NCBI GenBank assembly: GCA_036897625.1
Contig: JAYMTA010000033.1
Coordinates: 1-64,000, forward strand
Direction of reading: 5' to 3'
Source of the DNA: Pelargonium cotyledonis
Lineage: Eukaryota; Streptophyta; Magnoliopsida; Geraniales; Geraniaceae
DNA length: 64,000 bases
Shown here: positions 1 to 13,016 of the stretch, one piece after another
How the letters are laid out: every line of letters begins with the position of its first letter
How positions within the stretch are numbered: the first letter of the stretch is position 1
The notes under the pieces: generated by a model
Told to the model about the DNA's origin: nothing
Seen by the model: only the letters and a program-made list of their open reading frames with translations
Databases searched by the model: none
Translations under genes and position numbers: made by a program

Positions 1-587
1 CAGAAATCGTAAATTCTGCAGTCAGACACTGCCGGTGACACGGTCCGTGTTGCAACCCGTGTTCCATTACAGCCAGCAATTTGGTCCAGTTTAAACACTT
101 TTTGACCATGCAAACGAGCTCTGATTTCAGCGAATGACACCATTCCGGAAAGCTTGAAAAGTCCTCTACAAATCTTGTGAAGGCTTTAAATTCAAATGAG
201 ATAATATTAGAAGTCAAAATTGCACTTTAAGATTCAAAGGTCAAATTGCCAAAAACGACAATTTAACTCAAATGAGTTCATCTTGTTCCTTTACCCTAAT
301 AAAGCTAGAAAACCCTGAGAAACACTAAAAACACTCAAAAGAACATGAAATCTAATAAACATAGGAAATATACATTAGAACAAGTAAAATCGGGATAAAT
401 ACAATGTAAATATGATGATAAAGACACTAAAATATATATCAATTTATGCACGTGTCATTATACAATCCTAATAACCTCAACTCGGGTTCTTTAAAGGATC
501 TTTCTCTTTTATTTCCATTGTTTGGTGTTCCTTTCTTGATTAAATGTAATACAGCAATTGATCTGATTTAAACGTAACATTTTTCAG
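1..587 (+). other. Intron of the ELF3-like gene
   Basis: This stretch ends in a normal acceptor before base 588. No ELF3 exon 2 motif (such as FW-ARKAI) is seen in it. Positions 1-150 are less AT-rich than the rest and have a short open frame on the minus strand that I do not recognise. The remainder is AT-rich with no feature I can support. Confidence 0.5.
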
Positions 588-1211
588 CCAACAAAGAGTT
601 TTCACAGTGCAAGTATTTGAGTTGCACAGACTTGTAAAGGTAAGGTCATGGAGCTTATTCTTCATTTTGCTCCTCTTTTCTATAAGGAGACTTGGTTTCT
701 CTTACGACAAAGGTGATCACATTATGCCTCAACAATGAAACAGGTTCAAAGATTGATCGCTGGATCACCGAACTTCCTTCTTGAAGATCACTTGAAAGGA
801 TCTTTAGCAAATAAGTTGTCATCTGAGTCTGCACCTAAGCCAAGAAATGGAGACTTGTTGAACACTACAGGCTATGGTTCTCACGCCTACTTCACGCCTC
901 TCATGAACCCATCTGTGTCTGGTTCAGCTCTTGAGCCTGAAAATCAGCTGTCACAGATGAGCAAAGCAATTGGGAAGCAGCAAGCCACAAAGGAGAGCGA
1001 GTTGCAGGGAAGCACAGCGAGTAGTCCTTCTTTGAGGGTCAGAGGAGAGGCATTGCCTCTTTTTCCCATGGCATCTGATCTGAATGCAAGTGAACCACCT
1101 CAGCATAAGGGGAGAGTGATTAAGGTTGTTCCTCACAATCCTAGGTCAGCTACTGAATCAGCAGCTCGCATTTTTCAGTTTATACAAGAAGAAAGGAAAC
1201 AGTTTGATTAG
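588..1211 (+). CDS. ELF3-like (EEC-type) protein, last two exons; 5' part lies left of the window
   Basis: Two coding exons are visible: 588..639 and 744..1211 (stop TAG). The first reads QQRVFTVQVFELHRLVK and the second opens VQRLIAGSPNFLLED, the conserved ELF3 block spanning the intron 2/3 region. The C-terminus contains RVIKVVPHNPRSATESAARI followed by FQFIQEERKQFD, the other ELF3 signature. ELF3 is a nuclear scaffold of the evening complex in the circadian clock. The last exon gives only 156 residues and lacks the long middle segment I remember from true ELF3 (NQWLVPVMSPSEGLVYKPY-like), so the paralogue EEC fits better; synteny agrees. The splice sites (ttttcag|CC, AAAG|gtaagg, aaacag|GTT) keep the frame. 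The preceding large exon is not in positions 1-587, which I read as intron. Family assignment is strong; paralogue choice is an inference. Confidence 0.85.
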
Positions 1212-1600
1212 TACTGATGTGACATTTGAATACTTGTATCTAGTAAAGATGTAACAAGTGAAAATTCATGTTCATGTTCTATAAAAATGTCTTATACTTT
1301 TACAGTTGTGAATATACTTGAAGAACAGCACCCAAAAAGCTTGTCATTGTGAGAATGCATATTCAATAGTGGCATGCACATTTTCTATTCCATACAGACA
1401 AAACCAAGTTGAATCAGTCTCTCAATCTACATTTATTACATATTTAACACATATTCATGATCACTCATCAAAACTCTAGTCATTACTCATTTGGAAGAGT
1501 TATATATATTTATGAAAAAATTGGTTGAATGTTCGAAATCAAATAGCCAACACTACTACACATGAGATGAGAGAAGGGTATAGATTTTAGGCCTCTCAAA

Positions 1601-1734
1601 AGCCCAAGAGCATAATTTGGTAAAAGAGCTTAAACGGCACCGTATTAAAGCACAACTCGCGAATCTGAATCCATTCTGAGCCGTCGATCTCCAGATCCGC
1701 CCACTCATAAATACATCCTCGAAGCAAACCCTAA
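1601..1734 (+). promoter_or_regulatory. Site II element and telo-box of the eS30 promoter
   Basis: AGCCCA (reverse TGGGCT, a site II core) lies at 1601-1606 and a perfect telo-box AAACCCTAA at 1726-1734, about 85 bp upstream of the eS30 ATG. This pair is typical of plant ribosomal-protein and other growth-linked promoters. The site is seen directly; its function is inferred from established knowledge of such promoters. Confidence 0.7.
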
Positions 1735-1818
1735 TCCTCACAAGCTGTGAGCCACCGACTGAAGAACCAGAGAGATCGAGAGGAAGAAGAAGAAGAAGAA
1801 CCAGTTCAAACAACCGCC

Positions 1819-2920
<1,102 letters not shown>

Positions 2921-4445
2921 TTCACGAGCAGAGAACCAAGAAATGAGATCTGAGGAATTTTGATAGTGTAGATGGTTGTCTTGTGTTTCCTGGGAGTAGT
3001 TTAGTTCCATTTATTTTCTCTCTTGCTTTTATATGATGGATCATTACCTTGTCTTGAATTGAAGCACATGCTACAATTATGTGTAATGAAAATTAATTTT
3101 GCTCTATGATTCTTTCTACATTTTGATGTGTCGATTCATAATCTATTTGGAAGATATGCACTTAATATACTTGAGAAACTTAATCATCACATAAATGGCC
3201 TGAATTGTCTGGTTATTGGCCTTAGATGATCTAAAAATAAAGACTAATCTTGTACTTGAATATTGCCAACTATGGATAAGCAAGTTCAAATAAGCTTAGA
3301 GACTTAAGTCACTTGGAGATGTATCTCCTTAAGATTAGTGATGTGGTCTTACCATTCTCTTAATTACATTTGAACTCAGGAAGGATTGTTAAGGCATCAA
3401 AATTGTGAAATTCTCTGAATGATGTTTGAATACAACTGTATTTTTCTATACTATAACATGAGACTTTAAGTGAGAGCAACTTCTATTTCTTATTACTATA
3501 ACTCAGTTTTTTCGAGTTTGAACACAATTGTATCTTTGATACTTAACTTAGAGACCTCATATCAAATGAGTTTACGAGAGCTAACTCGTGTTGAGATTTG
3601 AGTCGAAAAGAACTGTAGAGGCTGAAAAATTGCAAAATGAGGCTGCAAAATTGCAAAATTCTTCTTATCGAGTTTGAGCACAATGTATCTTGAGCAACCC
3701 TTTCTCAGATTGCTTCCCCATCTCAATACAGAATCCACAATTACTGCCCAAATTTTGTTGGGAATCAAAAATTGGAATGTTCTTGGTTTGATCCAAAATA
3801 CATGACTTTGTTTGTATTAATATTAAAACAAAGATTTTGCATTGGACTCGATAGCCCAATGACTCGTTCAAGTCTCTAAGGACCTAAAATTTCGGAACAG
3901 ACAACCCACATCATAAGTTCCTATGTTGCTTCTTGTAGTTATTGTTGTCACTTGTCACCTTCTCTCTCCCAAGCTCTCTCCATTACTCGTAATTTTCCTC
4001 AAAAAGAACACAGTTTTGGTATCAATTTCAAGCAAATCCCATCATCTTCATCTTCATCTTCATCTTCATCTTCATCATCATCACAGGTTTGATCCAATGA
4101 TTTTTTGTTTCTCCATAGCTCCCAATCATCATATAACATACATACAAAATATACAAGACAACCCATAAGCTGTTTCCTTATTTTGAATCTTCCTAGAGTC
4201 AAAAGCTCCTGATTGCATGCAAATATATTAAATTTCCTTGTCTAGGAAAATACCCATTTGGTAAAAACAACTACTTTTCTTATAGAGTTTTATTTGGACC
4301 TCTTTTTATGAAATGAGATTCTGATCATACAATGAGGGCTTCCTCAGATTCCCCAATCCCAAGAACCCAACACCCATAAACTTGAATTCAACAAGATTGT
4401 GAACAAAAGTTGGGTTCTTGATAGGTAAAATTTTGTCCTTTCAAG
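2921..4445. other. Intergenic: 3' UTR of eS30 and leader of the glycosyltransferase gene
   Basis: The first ~200 bases are probably eS30 3' UTR. The middle is AT-rich with no credible gene. A hexamer microsatellite (ATCTTC) repeats about six times at roughly 4041-4080 and is followed by CATCATCACAG|GTTTGA, which could be the end of a 5' UTR exon of the downstream gene. Confidence 0.5.
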
Positions 4446-6303
4446 ATGCAATCCAAGATGGTGGTTGCAATGGAGGAGGGCAAGGACCCTTCTTCCACTA
4501 TATATAGAAGCAACCCACCAAGGGTTTTGTCACTGAGGCTTCTTCAGATTTTTGTCATGTTCTTGATTTTGGGTCTTGGGTTATCAGTTGTTAGCTTGTA
4601 TATGGTAAGGTACTTTGGGATCAAAGATATAGCCCATGTAGCACCTTCCACAATCAGGCCTTGCTTTGAAGAGCCTATCAGTATAGAGAGATGGGTCAAG
4701 CCTCCTGTGAACCTCTTACACTCCATGAACGACTCGCAGTTGCTCTGGAGAGCTTCATTTGCTCCACAAATACCTTATTATCCATTCGGGAGGGTCCCGA
4801 AGATCGCCTTCATGTTCTTGACAAAGGGTCCATTGCCATTGGCACCACTTTGGGAGAGGTTTTTCAAGGATCATGAGGAGTTTTATTCAATTTACGTTCA
4901 CTCTACGCCTTCATATGCTCCTGAGTTTACATCTTCATCAGTGTTCTACAAGAGGCAAATCCCTAGCCAGGTATTGGCAAGTTCTTGTTACATATGGCAA
5001 TGTGTTTGTAGTTATGAGTAGCAATTTGTTGATATCTCGATGCTATTCATTCTGTCTATTATTTGTTCGCGCGCGTTGGATTTGCATTACATATATATGA
5101 ATTATGACTCTTATTCCTGTAGCATTACTACCCGGTGACCTTAAGGTATAGCTAGGTTCGAGTCTTGTAAACAACTTCTCTACAAATTAGGTGTAAGACT
5201 GTACAACATGGATGAGAATTGGTAAAGAAAGCTTTGTGGTATATCTGCACCAGACTTCACAATGATGGCAGTCTCGTGCACTACGCTGCCTTGTTTTAGC
5301 CCTACTATTTTCAACATGTGAGGAATGGGCTGAGGAAAAGAGTTTCTTGTCTATGAGGTCAATGAGAGATTAAGGGTACATGTACTCATATAAGCATTTA
5401 GTTCAAAGTGTGAATCAAAACTTTTGCAATGTGAATAAGGATTATATTTGTTCTCATTGTCAGAACATCTTCATTTCTGGTTCTTGATTCTCATCATTGA
5501 ACAATAACTAACTCAAACGCTACCTAAATGGAAATATTTGTTGACATTGCCAATGGCTCTTAATTTATCTAAGATCTTGAATAGACTTGTTCACATTCAA
5601 GTTATGTCTCGAACATGTTTTTAACTCAACTATGTCTCTTCTGCACATGATGTCTCTAGCGCAGGTCGCTGAATGGGGCATGATGAGCATGTGCGATGCA
5701 GAGAGAAGGCTATTAGCAAATGCATTGCTCGACATCTCCAACGAATGGTTCATCCTCCTGTCCGAGGCTTGCATTCCATTGCAAAACTTAACCACTGTCT
5801 ATCGCTACATCTCCGGATCCCATTACAGCTTCATGGGATCATTCGATGAGATAGGACCCTATGGAAGAGGAAGATACCATGAAAACATGACTCCTGAAGT
5901 AAACTTGACCAACTGGCGCAAAGGTCCTCAGTGGTTTGAAGTTAACCGAAAACTCGCACTTGACATAGTCAGAGACATCATCTACTACCCCAAGTTTGAA
6001 AAATTCTGCAAACCTGGGTGTTATGTGGACGAGCATTACTTTCAGACAATGTTGACCCTTCAGTCTCCGAATCTGTTAGCGAATCGGAGCCTTCATTGGG
6101 TGGATTGGTCATGGGGAGGCGCGCATCCAGCTACGTTCGGGAAAGAGGATATCAAGGAGGAGTTCTTCAAAAGGATTCTTGAAGACAACTCTTGCACTTA
6201 TAATGACAAGCCATCTTCTCCTTGTTTTCTTTTTGCAAGAAAGTTTGCTCCTAGTGCCTTGGATCCTCTTTTAGGACTTGCATCCACTACCTTGGGGATT
6301 TAG
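4446..6303 (+). CDS. GT14 family (DUF266, core-2/I-branching-like) glycosyltransferase
   Basis: Two exons, 4446..4970 and 5665..6303, encode about 387 residues. The N-terminus is short and followed by a hydrophobic span (LRLLQIFVMFLILGLGLSVV), giving a type II Golgi membrane protein. The lumenal part has family blocks PKIAFMFLTKGPLPLAPLWE, YSIYVHS, SMCDAERRLLANALLDISNE, WFILLSEACIPL, GRGRY, WRKGPQWFEVNRKLA and CYVDEHYFQTML. The family includes rice BC10 and is linked to cell-wall or arabinogalactan glycosylation; the exact donor and acceptor are not known to me. The junction ...RQIPSQ|VAEWGMMSM joins in phase 0. A second in-frame ATG twelve bases downstream (4458) could be the start. The single intron holds a SINE. 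Confidence in family is high; substrate is not inferable. Confidence 0.95.
5113..5302 (+). mobile_element. SINE inserted in the glycosyltransferase intron
   Basis: The segment has a Pol III B-box-like sequence (GGTTCGAGTCT near 5154), a body typical of dispersed plant SINEs (aaacaacttctctacaaa, gtaagactgtaca, cagtctcgtgcactacgctg) and ends in a short T-rich tail (ttgtttta). I recognise the body pattern from Au-like plant SINEs by memory only. Edges are approximate. Confidence 0.55.
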
Positions 6304-7367
6304 TGTTTCTGGCGAAACTATGCTAACTTGAGTTTGCAAATCTAGTTTTTCACTAACCCTTCCTTCGTTTGGACCCAAGCGATTTTTTTTTCTTAGTTTA
6401 CTAGGTATTTTTGAGACGTGCATTTTTTTTTATGTATATAAGAAATGAGAAGTTGATGATGGCATTGAAGGGAAATTTTTGTGATGAGAGCAATATATGT
6501 CATTAATTTCTTTAATATATAGTACCCTATGAAATTCTTTTTCAACATTCTTATGAATAAGTACTCAATTTTTTTTTATTATAAGTCTATTTTTATCATA
6601 ACAATGTTCTGTCGTTTTGAGCATAGAAACCTACGCTTTGTAATTATTCTTCTAAGAATTTGTGACTCACTGCAATTTTTACAAGAAAAAGTGTAAAAAA
6701 AGAGAGAAAAAATGTGGGATGCTTTTGAAGGAGGTCGCCACGAACATGGGAAGCACAATGTGCGGTGCATCGAAGTTTCTTGGTTTTGCCTAACGGAGAG
6801 AAACTTCGGAAAAAGACCCCAAACCTTGGATAACCAAGTGGCCGTTGACTGGCATATAGGTTAGCAGAGAAAACAGGCTCATGTGCTTCCCGACCCCACA
6901 CCCCACGTGCGTTGCTTTCAGAGGTAATAAAAAAACATATATAAAGCTACTATATATCTCACAATTGGTCAATGTGGGATAGTTTCACTGTGTCTAAAAC
7001 AGATAATGGAATGCTTATCTTTTTGAGTGTAAGGAGGTGGTGCGGTGATGATCTTTGGTTGGATGTGGGGTGGTTTGGAGGTTTGGAACATCGTGCTACA
7101 TGTTTTCTTTTCCTTGTGCATGTTCTTGCAAGAATTTGAAGTTTACTTTAAGCGCCAAATCTCGAAAAATGAGAAAGGAAGATATCTACAAAGCTGAATT
7201 ATAGATGAAACTGTAATTTTTTGATCAACATATAAATTCAACCTGAATATTAATTCATATTTACAGCAAAAATCAGTACATTGCCAAGAAGACACTCCAT
7301 GAAAACTTGACTACATTTATGCCAATGTGGAGTCTGATAAATGTTAACAAAACCAAGACGATGTACC
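6304..7367. other. Convergent intergenic spacer
   Basis: It holds the 3' ends of the glycosyltransferase (+) and the hydrolase gene (-). It is AT-rich, apart from a more mixed segment at about 6700-6910 that contains a CACGTG core (ccccacgtgcgt). Minus-strand open frames at 6579-6972 look like chance. I see no supported gene. Confidence 0.5.
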
Positions 7368-10367
7368 TTACAATTCATCGTGAGTTTTTCCTTCTGATAA
7401 AGGTGCGCTCGTTTGGTATTCAAGAAGGTACCTTGTAGCTAATGATGCATGAAGTGCAGCGCCATAAGGTAACACATCTTCGTTGACAGTGAAGTATGGG
7501 GAATGTGGAGATGCGAGTGGTCCGAGCAAGTCATTGCTCATTCCTATGAAGAAAAAGTACCCAGGAAACGCTTCTTGGTAAAATGAGAAGTCCTCAGCTC
7601 CCATTAGAGGCTGCATGTCCTTAATGTTATCGCTCCCGAGCATATCAGCTGCAACTTTTTGGAAGTAACCGTGCAAGTTGTCATTGTTTACAGTTGGTGG
7701 GAACAATGGTCTCTCTTCTTCCAAGAAATTGACAGTTGCGTTGCATCTCTGCACTGCAGCTTGCCCCGTGATAACCTGTTATCAATGTAAACTAATTGCT
7801 CTCTTCTTCCAAGAAATTAAAACAGACTGACATGGTGAAAATCCGAAAACCATATTGTATATTTTATGATCCAATTGCTATACCTCTTTAATTCGTTGCC
7901 TTAGTTGTTTCAAGCTATCCTTTGACAAGGCTCGGAAGGTGCCACCAATTGTTACAGAATCTGGTATAACGTTGAATGCACCGCCTCCTTGGAACTTTGC
8001 AACAGTAACTACCTGCACAGGTAACAGTTGTGTTGGGAAGATTCAGAGGAATGTCGGATGCAAATAAGAGTATTTTGGACTTAACAAGCCAAACTTTACG
8101 AGCAAATAAAAAGAGCAAATGTCTAGTATCTTCAAGTAAGAATAACAAGTCTCCACAAGAAAATTGAACACGGTACAAAATTGCTCAAAAATTAACCCAA
8201 GCCTTCATCAATTGCAAAATCAGGACAAGTTAATGAACTGGCTTTCAGCTTTCAAGAAAACAAAATGCGACCGAAACTTTATGTAGGTTTATTTGAAAGG
8301 AAAAAATCAACAACCAATTCATCAAAAACCAAAACAGCACAAGTTTACACAGATTTGGCTTATGTAACATCCATAGATAGGTTACAGTTCAAGATTCATA
8401 CATAATTTCATATACAGGGTTCCAAACTAGTATCTTTTTTTTCATTTACTGATAATGAGACAGCGACAACACGAAAATGGAACATAGAGATGAAAATAAC
8501 AAGATACGTAAAGTTGAGATGTACCTGAGAATCCAAAGGATCAGCTTCCCGAGAAACAAGATGTTGCAAACTAACAATAACATTAGAGGCTGCCAGTACT
8601 GGGTCTATTGAGTGTTGAGGAATAGCGGCATGGCCTCCTCTTCCACTTACTACCGCTTCAAAAAAGCCACTCCCGGCCAGCATGGGGCCGGATCTAGACG
8701 CGACTACACCTAAAGGTAATGCAGGTGCCACATGTAAACCAAAAATCGCATCAACATTCTCTAACACTCTGGCATCAATCATTTTCTTCGCACCTCCACC
8801 CCCTTCCTCCGCTGGCTGGAAAACAAGAACTACCGTTCCCTGTTGAAATGGGAAAATTGGAAAATATTAGTGAAGCTCAAGAGTCTGAATTTTTCATAGA
8901 CATTTGAAACATGTTGAAATGAATTTCATACATCAAATAATCAATCATTCAGAATTGGCAATTGTAGCTATGGTTTCTAATTTCTGTCATATCATAAGAC
9001 CAACTAAAACATATCAAATTTCTTATTTCTTAGTATGTACTGGTAACCTGGAAAACTCTTATATTGCTTTTGAAAGATACATAGCATATAGACAATTTGT
9101 TTTATGGTCAACGCTACCTCTGTAGTTAGGGGACTAGAACTAGCGACCTTATAGTTATTGAGAGAGAGTTTTTTTATATGGAGAACACTTCCTCAGCTCT
9201 CAACTCATGGTGTCAAGATACATGTGGAAAACAAATTGTCTAATGTCCATCGTTGAAGTCCTCAACTATCTAATGCCGGGCATGTGCATTTTGTTGTAAC
9301 AAACTCGAGAGGTTCTAACTAACTTATTATAGAGATATTATTGATAATTTATCTAGCACTTATTTTGGGATAATTTTTTATAAAGAAACCATACACTCAT
9401 TTCGGGACAAAGGGAAGTATCAGTTAGTCCAAAAAGGATGAGAAATCGTTCAGAATTAAGAAACATACTTTCAATTCTTGTTTATGATCTTGAAGGATCT
9501 TCGCCGCGCCGAGAAGCATTGCAACATGGGCATCATGCCCACAAGCATGCATCTTCTCAGGAATCTTACTCTTGTGCTCCCACTCCACCATTTCCTATAC
9601 AGAAAAATCTCATCAGAACTGTTCAGGAATCACTAAAAATACCATATTATACGTACTTCTTTTTACTATCAATTGGCACCGCAATTATAAGAATTGGAAC
9701 CAACAACCTGATAGTTAATCTTAGACAAATATCAAACACAAAAGCAAAACCCTAACAAAATCCCAATCCACCATTTCCCACAAACAAATATCTTATCAGT
9801 ACAGTTCATCAATCACTAAAGATACCATACTTTTATTCAATAGATATTAGAATCAGCAACCTGATAATTAATCTACTAAAGACATCACACACTACCATCA
9901 AACATCAAATCAAACAAACTACCCAATTTTCACATTACTTGACCTTAACTTGCATGACACAACCAAATAAAACAAGAACTTTAATTCCAATCAAAATTCA
10001 ACCAAACCTGCATAGCAAGGGCATCCATATCTGCTCTAAGTGCCACAAAAGGAGGCCCTCCAGTTCCTATATAACCCACTACACCAGTAACAGCATATGG
10101 GTATTTATAAGACACGCCCATCTTATCAAGTTCTGCTCTGATCAGCTTGCTGGTCTCAAATTCCTCAAAACCCAATTATGGGTCATCATTTATCTTCCAC
10201 CTAACTCCCACCATCCACTCAACCAGCTCAGATTCCTTGGCCAAAGCAAGAAACTTTTTGGGGATTTCTGAGAACCCATTTGAGCTCAAAGAAGAATCTG
10301 AAACGCAAAGTCTGTAACTGAACATATTTACGAACAAAACCAGAGTGGCCCACTTGGAAAAATCCAT
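7368..10367 (-). pseudogene. IAR3/ILR1-like IAA-amino acid hydrolase (M20 family) with one in-frame stop
   Basis: Exons on the minus strand are 10008..10367, 9469..9594, 8525..8839, 7884..8012 and 7368..7775: 446 codons with every junction in phase 0. The family hydrolyses IAA-amino acid conjugates (IAR3: IAA-Ala) in the ER lumen, releasing auxin. Seen: an N-terminal signal peptide; [20 protein letters not shown]; the metal-binding [50 protein letters not shown]; and a C-terminal HDEL retention signal. The odd point is codon 64: the family motif NPELG(Y/F)EE reads DP-stop-LGFEE, with TAA (complement 10176..10178) where GAA is expected. I see no other damage. It may be a young null allele, a pseudogene, or a base error in the sequence. 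No good in-frame restart would keep the signal peptide. Confidence 0.88.
9285..9425. repeat. Stowaway-like MITE fragment in an intron of the IAR3-like gene
   Basis: The segment ends acactcatttcgggacaaaggg-aagta, a decayed form of the Stowaway-type end (ACTCCCTCCGTCCCA reversed). Its inner part (taacaaactc..aggtt..taactaactta..agagatattattg) matches the copy at about 38798-38915, so both come from one family. Left edge uncertain. Confidence 0.45.
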
Positions 10368-11496
10368 GAAAAGAAGAGAACTTTTGAGATGTGAGTGATT
10401 TGGAAACTGGAGATCGAGGAGGGTTACAGACTCACAGAGAAAGTGAAGATGTTTTTTTATTTAATGAGAAGGAAAAATTGAGGAATAGAGTGATGGCCTA
10501 ATGGGAGTGGTTGGAGAATCCGACAAAAATGCGGAGGCATGATAGAGAGGTGGCTGAGTTGAGTTTTGCTACTCCTATGCTGTCTCTGTCGGACCACGCA
10601 ATCCGCACGTGCGATAATTCAGTCACATGTGGGCCTTTTTGAAAAGCCCAAACTGTACCAACCGCCAAATCGCATCATTAACCGCCCAAAAATAACCCCT
10701 ACCTCGCTCGCTCGCACCTAAATAAAAACAGCAACATCGTTCAAACAAACCCTCAGAAAATCTAGAAAACTAAAAATTCTGTGCCTTACTATCTTCCGTA
10801 GCTCGCTCCCGATCCTCGAAAATAGTACCGTAACATCGTATATTTGTTATTCATTACTCTGTAACTGTTACTATGATTTTGCTTTTATATAAAAAAAATT
10901 TAATTTTCAGAACAATGTTGAATCCGTGATCTCAATTTTGTAGAGTTGGGTTCGATGGCAGTGCATTATTGTCAGTGTTTTAAGTTTTTATTTTGATTCT
11001 CTGTTTTTAGCCAAATTTGATACAACCTTTAGTGGCTTCTTATAGATATTGTGGTTAAAGTCGACAATTGATACACTTCTTTGTTCAAATCAACATGTTT
11101 CGCACGACAAACTCTAACACGAACACGATAGAATTGCAAATTTAGTAAGCTCAATAAACACTCTTATTTTGTTTCGTGTTATGTGCTAAGACGTGAGTTG
11201 CCGGCTCTACTTCATGTTCATATATACATAAAGTTACTAAATTGAGTCCAAAACCAACACTCTAATATTGTTGGGAATAAGTGTAGTTGAGAGAGCGGTC
11301 ATTGCCATTGGATTCTCTATTTGAAAGCAAATTATCCGGGTTTTAATCGTGTATAGAATTAGAAGATTCTTTTCTCGTGCTTTTCATAATATTGTCTTGA
11401 TTGTAGTGTAGAATCTGTCTCGTTTATTTGTACAAGTTGTTGAAAGGTTCACGAGACTGTCGTGACATTTGTATTGCAGTGTCTGTCTTGTTATTC
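10368..11496. other. Upstream region of the IAR3-like gene and the F-box pseudogene
   Basis: The hydrolase leader lies at about 10368-10450. At 10631-10652 there are two opposed site II cores (TGGGCC and AGCCCA), then TAAATAAAAA near 10720 and a C-rich transcribed-looking segment (10740-10820), which may be an old promoter and 5' exon of the F-box gene. The remainder is AT-rich. Confidence 0.4.
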
Positions 11497-12549
11497 TATG
11501 GATCGGAGCTCGGGGAAGCAAAAGAGGAAAGATGTTCCTGTCGTTGATGAGAGTGTTGCCAGAAAACTAAAAAGACTGTTGACGTTGTAGATGAAACAGT
11601 TGATATCGTGGATCACACTGAACGGCTTCCCGAACCTATCATCCATAACATTCTTAGTCTCTGTTCTACAAAAGTGGCAGCTCGTACAAGCATCTTGTCC
11701 AAGAGGTGGAAAAGCCTGTGGCTTTCTTATTCCGGCTTAGAATTTGATGAGCGCAAGTTTCACAAATACGTGCTGAGGAAAAAAGCTCGGGAAAATCTTC
11801 GAGGAAACGAAAGGACTATGTTTATGGATTTTGTTGAGCAATCCATCCAAGCCCACTTCAACCAAAAATCTTGCATACAGAAATTGGCTCTACGCATATC
11901 CTCCTACGATTCAGACCTCACCTCTCGTATGAACAAGTGGAGAAAAATGGCATTATAACTTGCCCCAAATCGTCTTAGCATCAGCATCGATCTGCGTTAA
12001 GGTTACATTCCTGTAAGTGGAAAGCTAATATACAACTTCCGAATCTAAATTGCCTCAGAAAACTCCACATTAGCGAACAGAAAATCGAGAGCCTCATGGT
12101 TTCTTGCCCTTCAATAGAGGATATGAGATTCATAAAATGCTACGGGTTGCGAATCTTGCATGTTTCGAGCCATAAACTCGATAGGGTTGACATCTATCAG
12201 TGTCCCGGGCTGAAAAATATAGTAGTCGATTCTACAAATCTTCGTACATTTTGGTTTTCGGGGAAAAAAATCCGAGCCCCACAAGATCAACTTGACCGCT
12301 ATTAATTCTCTGAAAGTGTTGTCATTACAGGATCCCTGGATAACAGAGACTTCATTTCAGAATTATTTTTCCGGCTTTCCGTTTCTCGAGAAATTGGAGA
12401 TCAGCAATTGCAACCTCTTGAAAAATATCATGATCTCGAGCGTTTATCTGAAAAAGCTCGTGCTGAGAGACTGCACAAGCCTCGTTAGTGCTAAGTTACA
12501 CAAATGCTCCTACACTTTACTTTTTCATTATGATTTACGGTACATTTAA
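11497..12549 (+). pseudogene. F-box/LRR protein pseudogene
   Basis: An ATG at 11497 opens MDRSSGKQKRKDVPVVDES, which meets a stop after about 30 codons; a neighbouring frame then continues VDHTERLPEPIIHNILSLCS and TKVAARTSILSKRWKSLWLS, a clear F-box. Further on come leucine-rich repeats of the F-box/LRR (FBD-type) family: ANIQLPNLNCLRKLHIS, SCPSIEDMRFIKCYGLRILH and FPFLEKLEISNCNLLKNIMI. The frame changes near 11575, stops at about 11956, is disordered at 11960-12020 and changes again near 12285. With at least three breaks and no introns that would restore it, this looks dead. Intact family members act as SCF E3 ubiquitin-ligase substrate adaptors. Such genes turn over quickly in plants, so a decayed copy is unsurprising. 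Confidence 0.85.
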
Positions 12550-12908
12550 GTATCAAATCGGTTGCTTTTTAAAAATTTGAGGTCCGTCTCTTTGAATAAA
12601 ATTTATTAGAATATATGTATATACTATTATATCTGCATTTTTAACTATCAACTTGAGAACATGTCTAATTTAATTCACTTTTTTTTTTATATATAAATAC
12701 AATGACTAAATTGATTAATTTAGTTCATTCACGACAATAAGAGACCATTTTATTATTTTATCCTTTCTTTTCTAATGGTTAGAGGCACAAATTCTTTTTG
12801 GAAAGCATTGGACAAAAAATGTCATGCCCCAACAAAAGTAAAATTCCCACACAAAAAGAAAAACAAGAAACAGAATAAGATTCACATTCCTACATCTCTC
12901 ACTTTCAT

Positions 12909-12915
12909 TATAAAA
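12909..12915 (+). promoter_or_regulatory. TATA box of the jacalin lectin gene
   Basis: TATAAAA lies about 105 bp upstream of the lectin ATG, a plausible core promoter position with a roughly 75-base leader rich in CATC/TCTT. Confidence 0.5.
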
Positions 12916-13016
12916 ACAAGTACAATTCCAACTACAAGCCAGCCAATACCCATATCAATATATCATCCACAACACATCTTTGCTTCTCTTCATCATCTTT
13001 GTATCAATCAATCAAT

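Noticed and set aside
1-150. Minus-strand open frame reading MVSFAEIRARLHGQ
   Set aside because: It lies in what must be an ELF3-like intron, I recognise no family, and it runs off the window edge.
951-1136. Minus-strand frame opposite the ELF3-like last exon
   Set aside because: Shadow of the real exon; low complexity and no family features.
3562-3871. Two overlapping minus-strand frames in the spacer after eS30
   Set aside because: AT-rich, no splice partners and no recognised motif.
6579-6972. Three minus-strand frames between the glycosyltransferase and the hydrolase
   Set aside because: Phenylalanine/leucine-rich chance frames with no promoter and no homology that I recognise.
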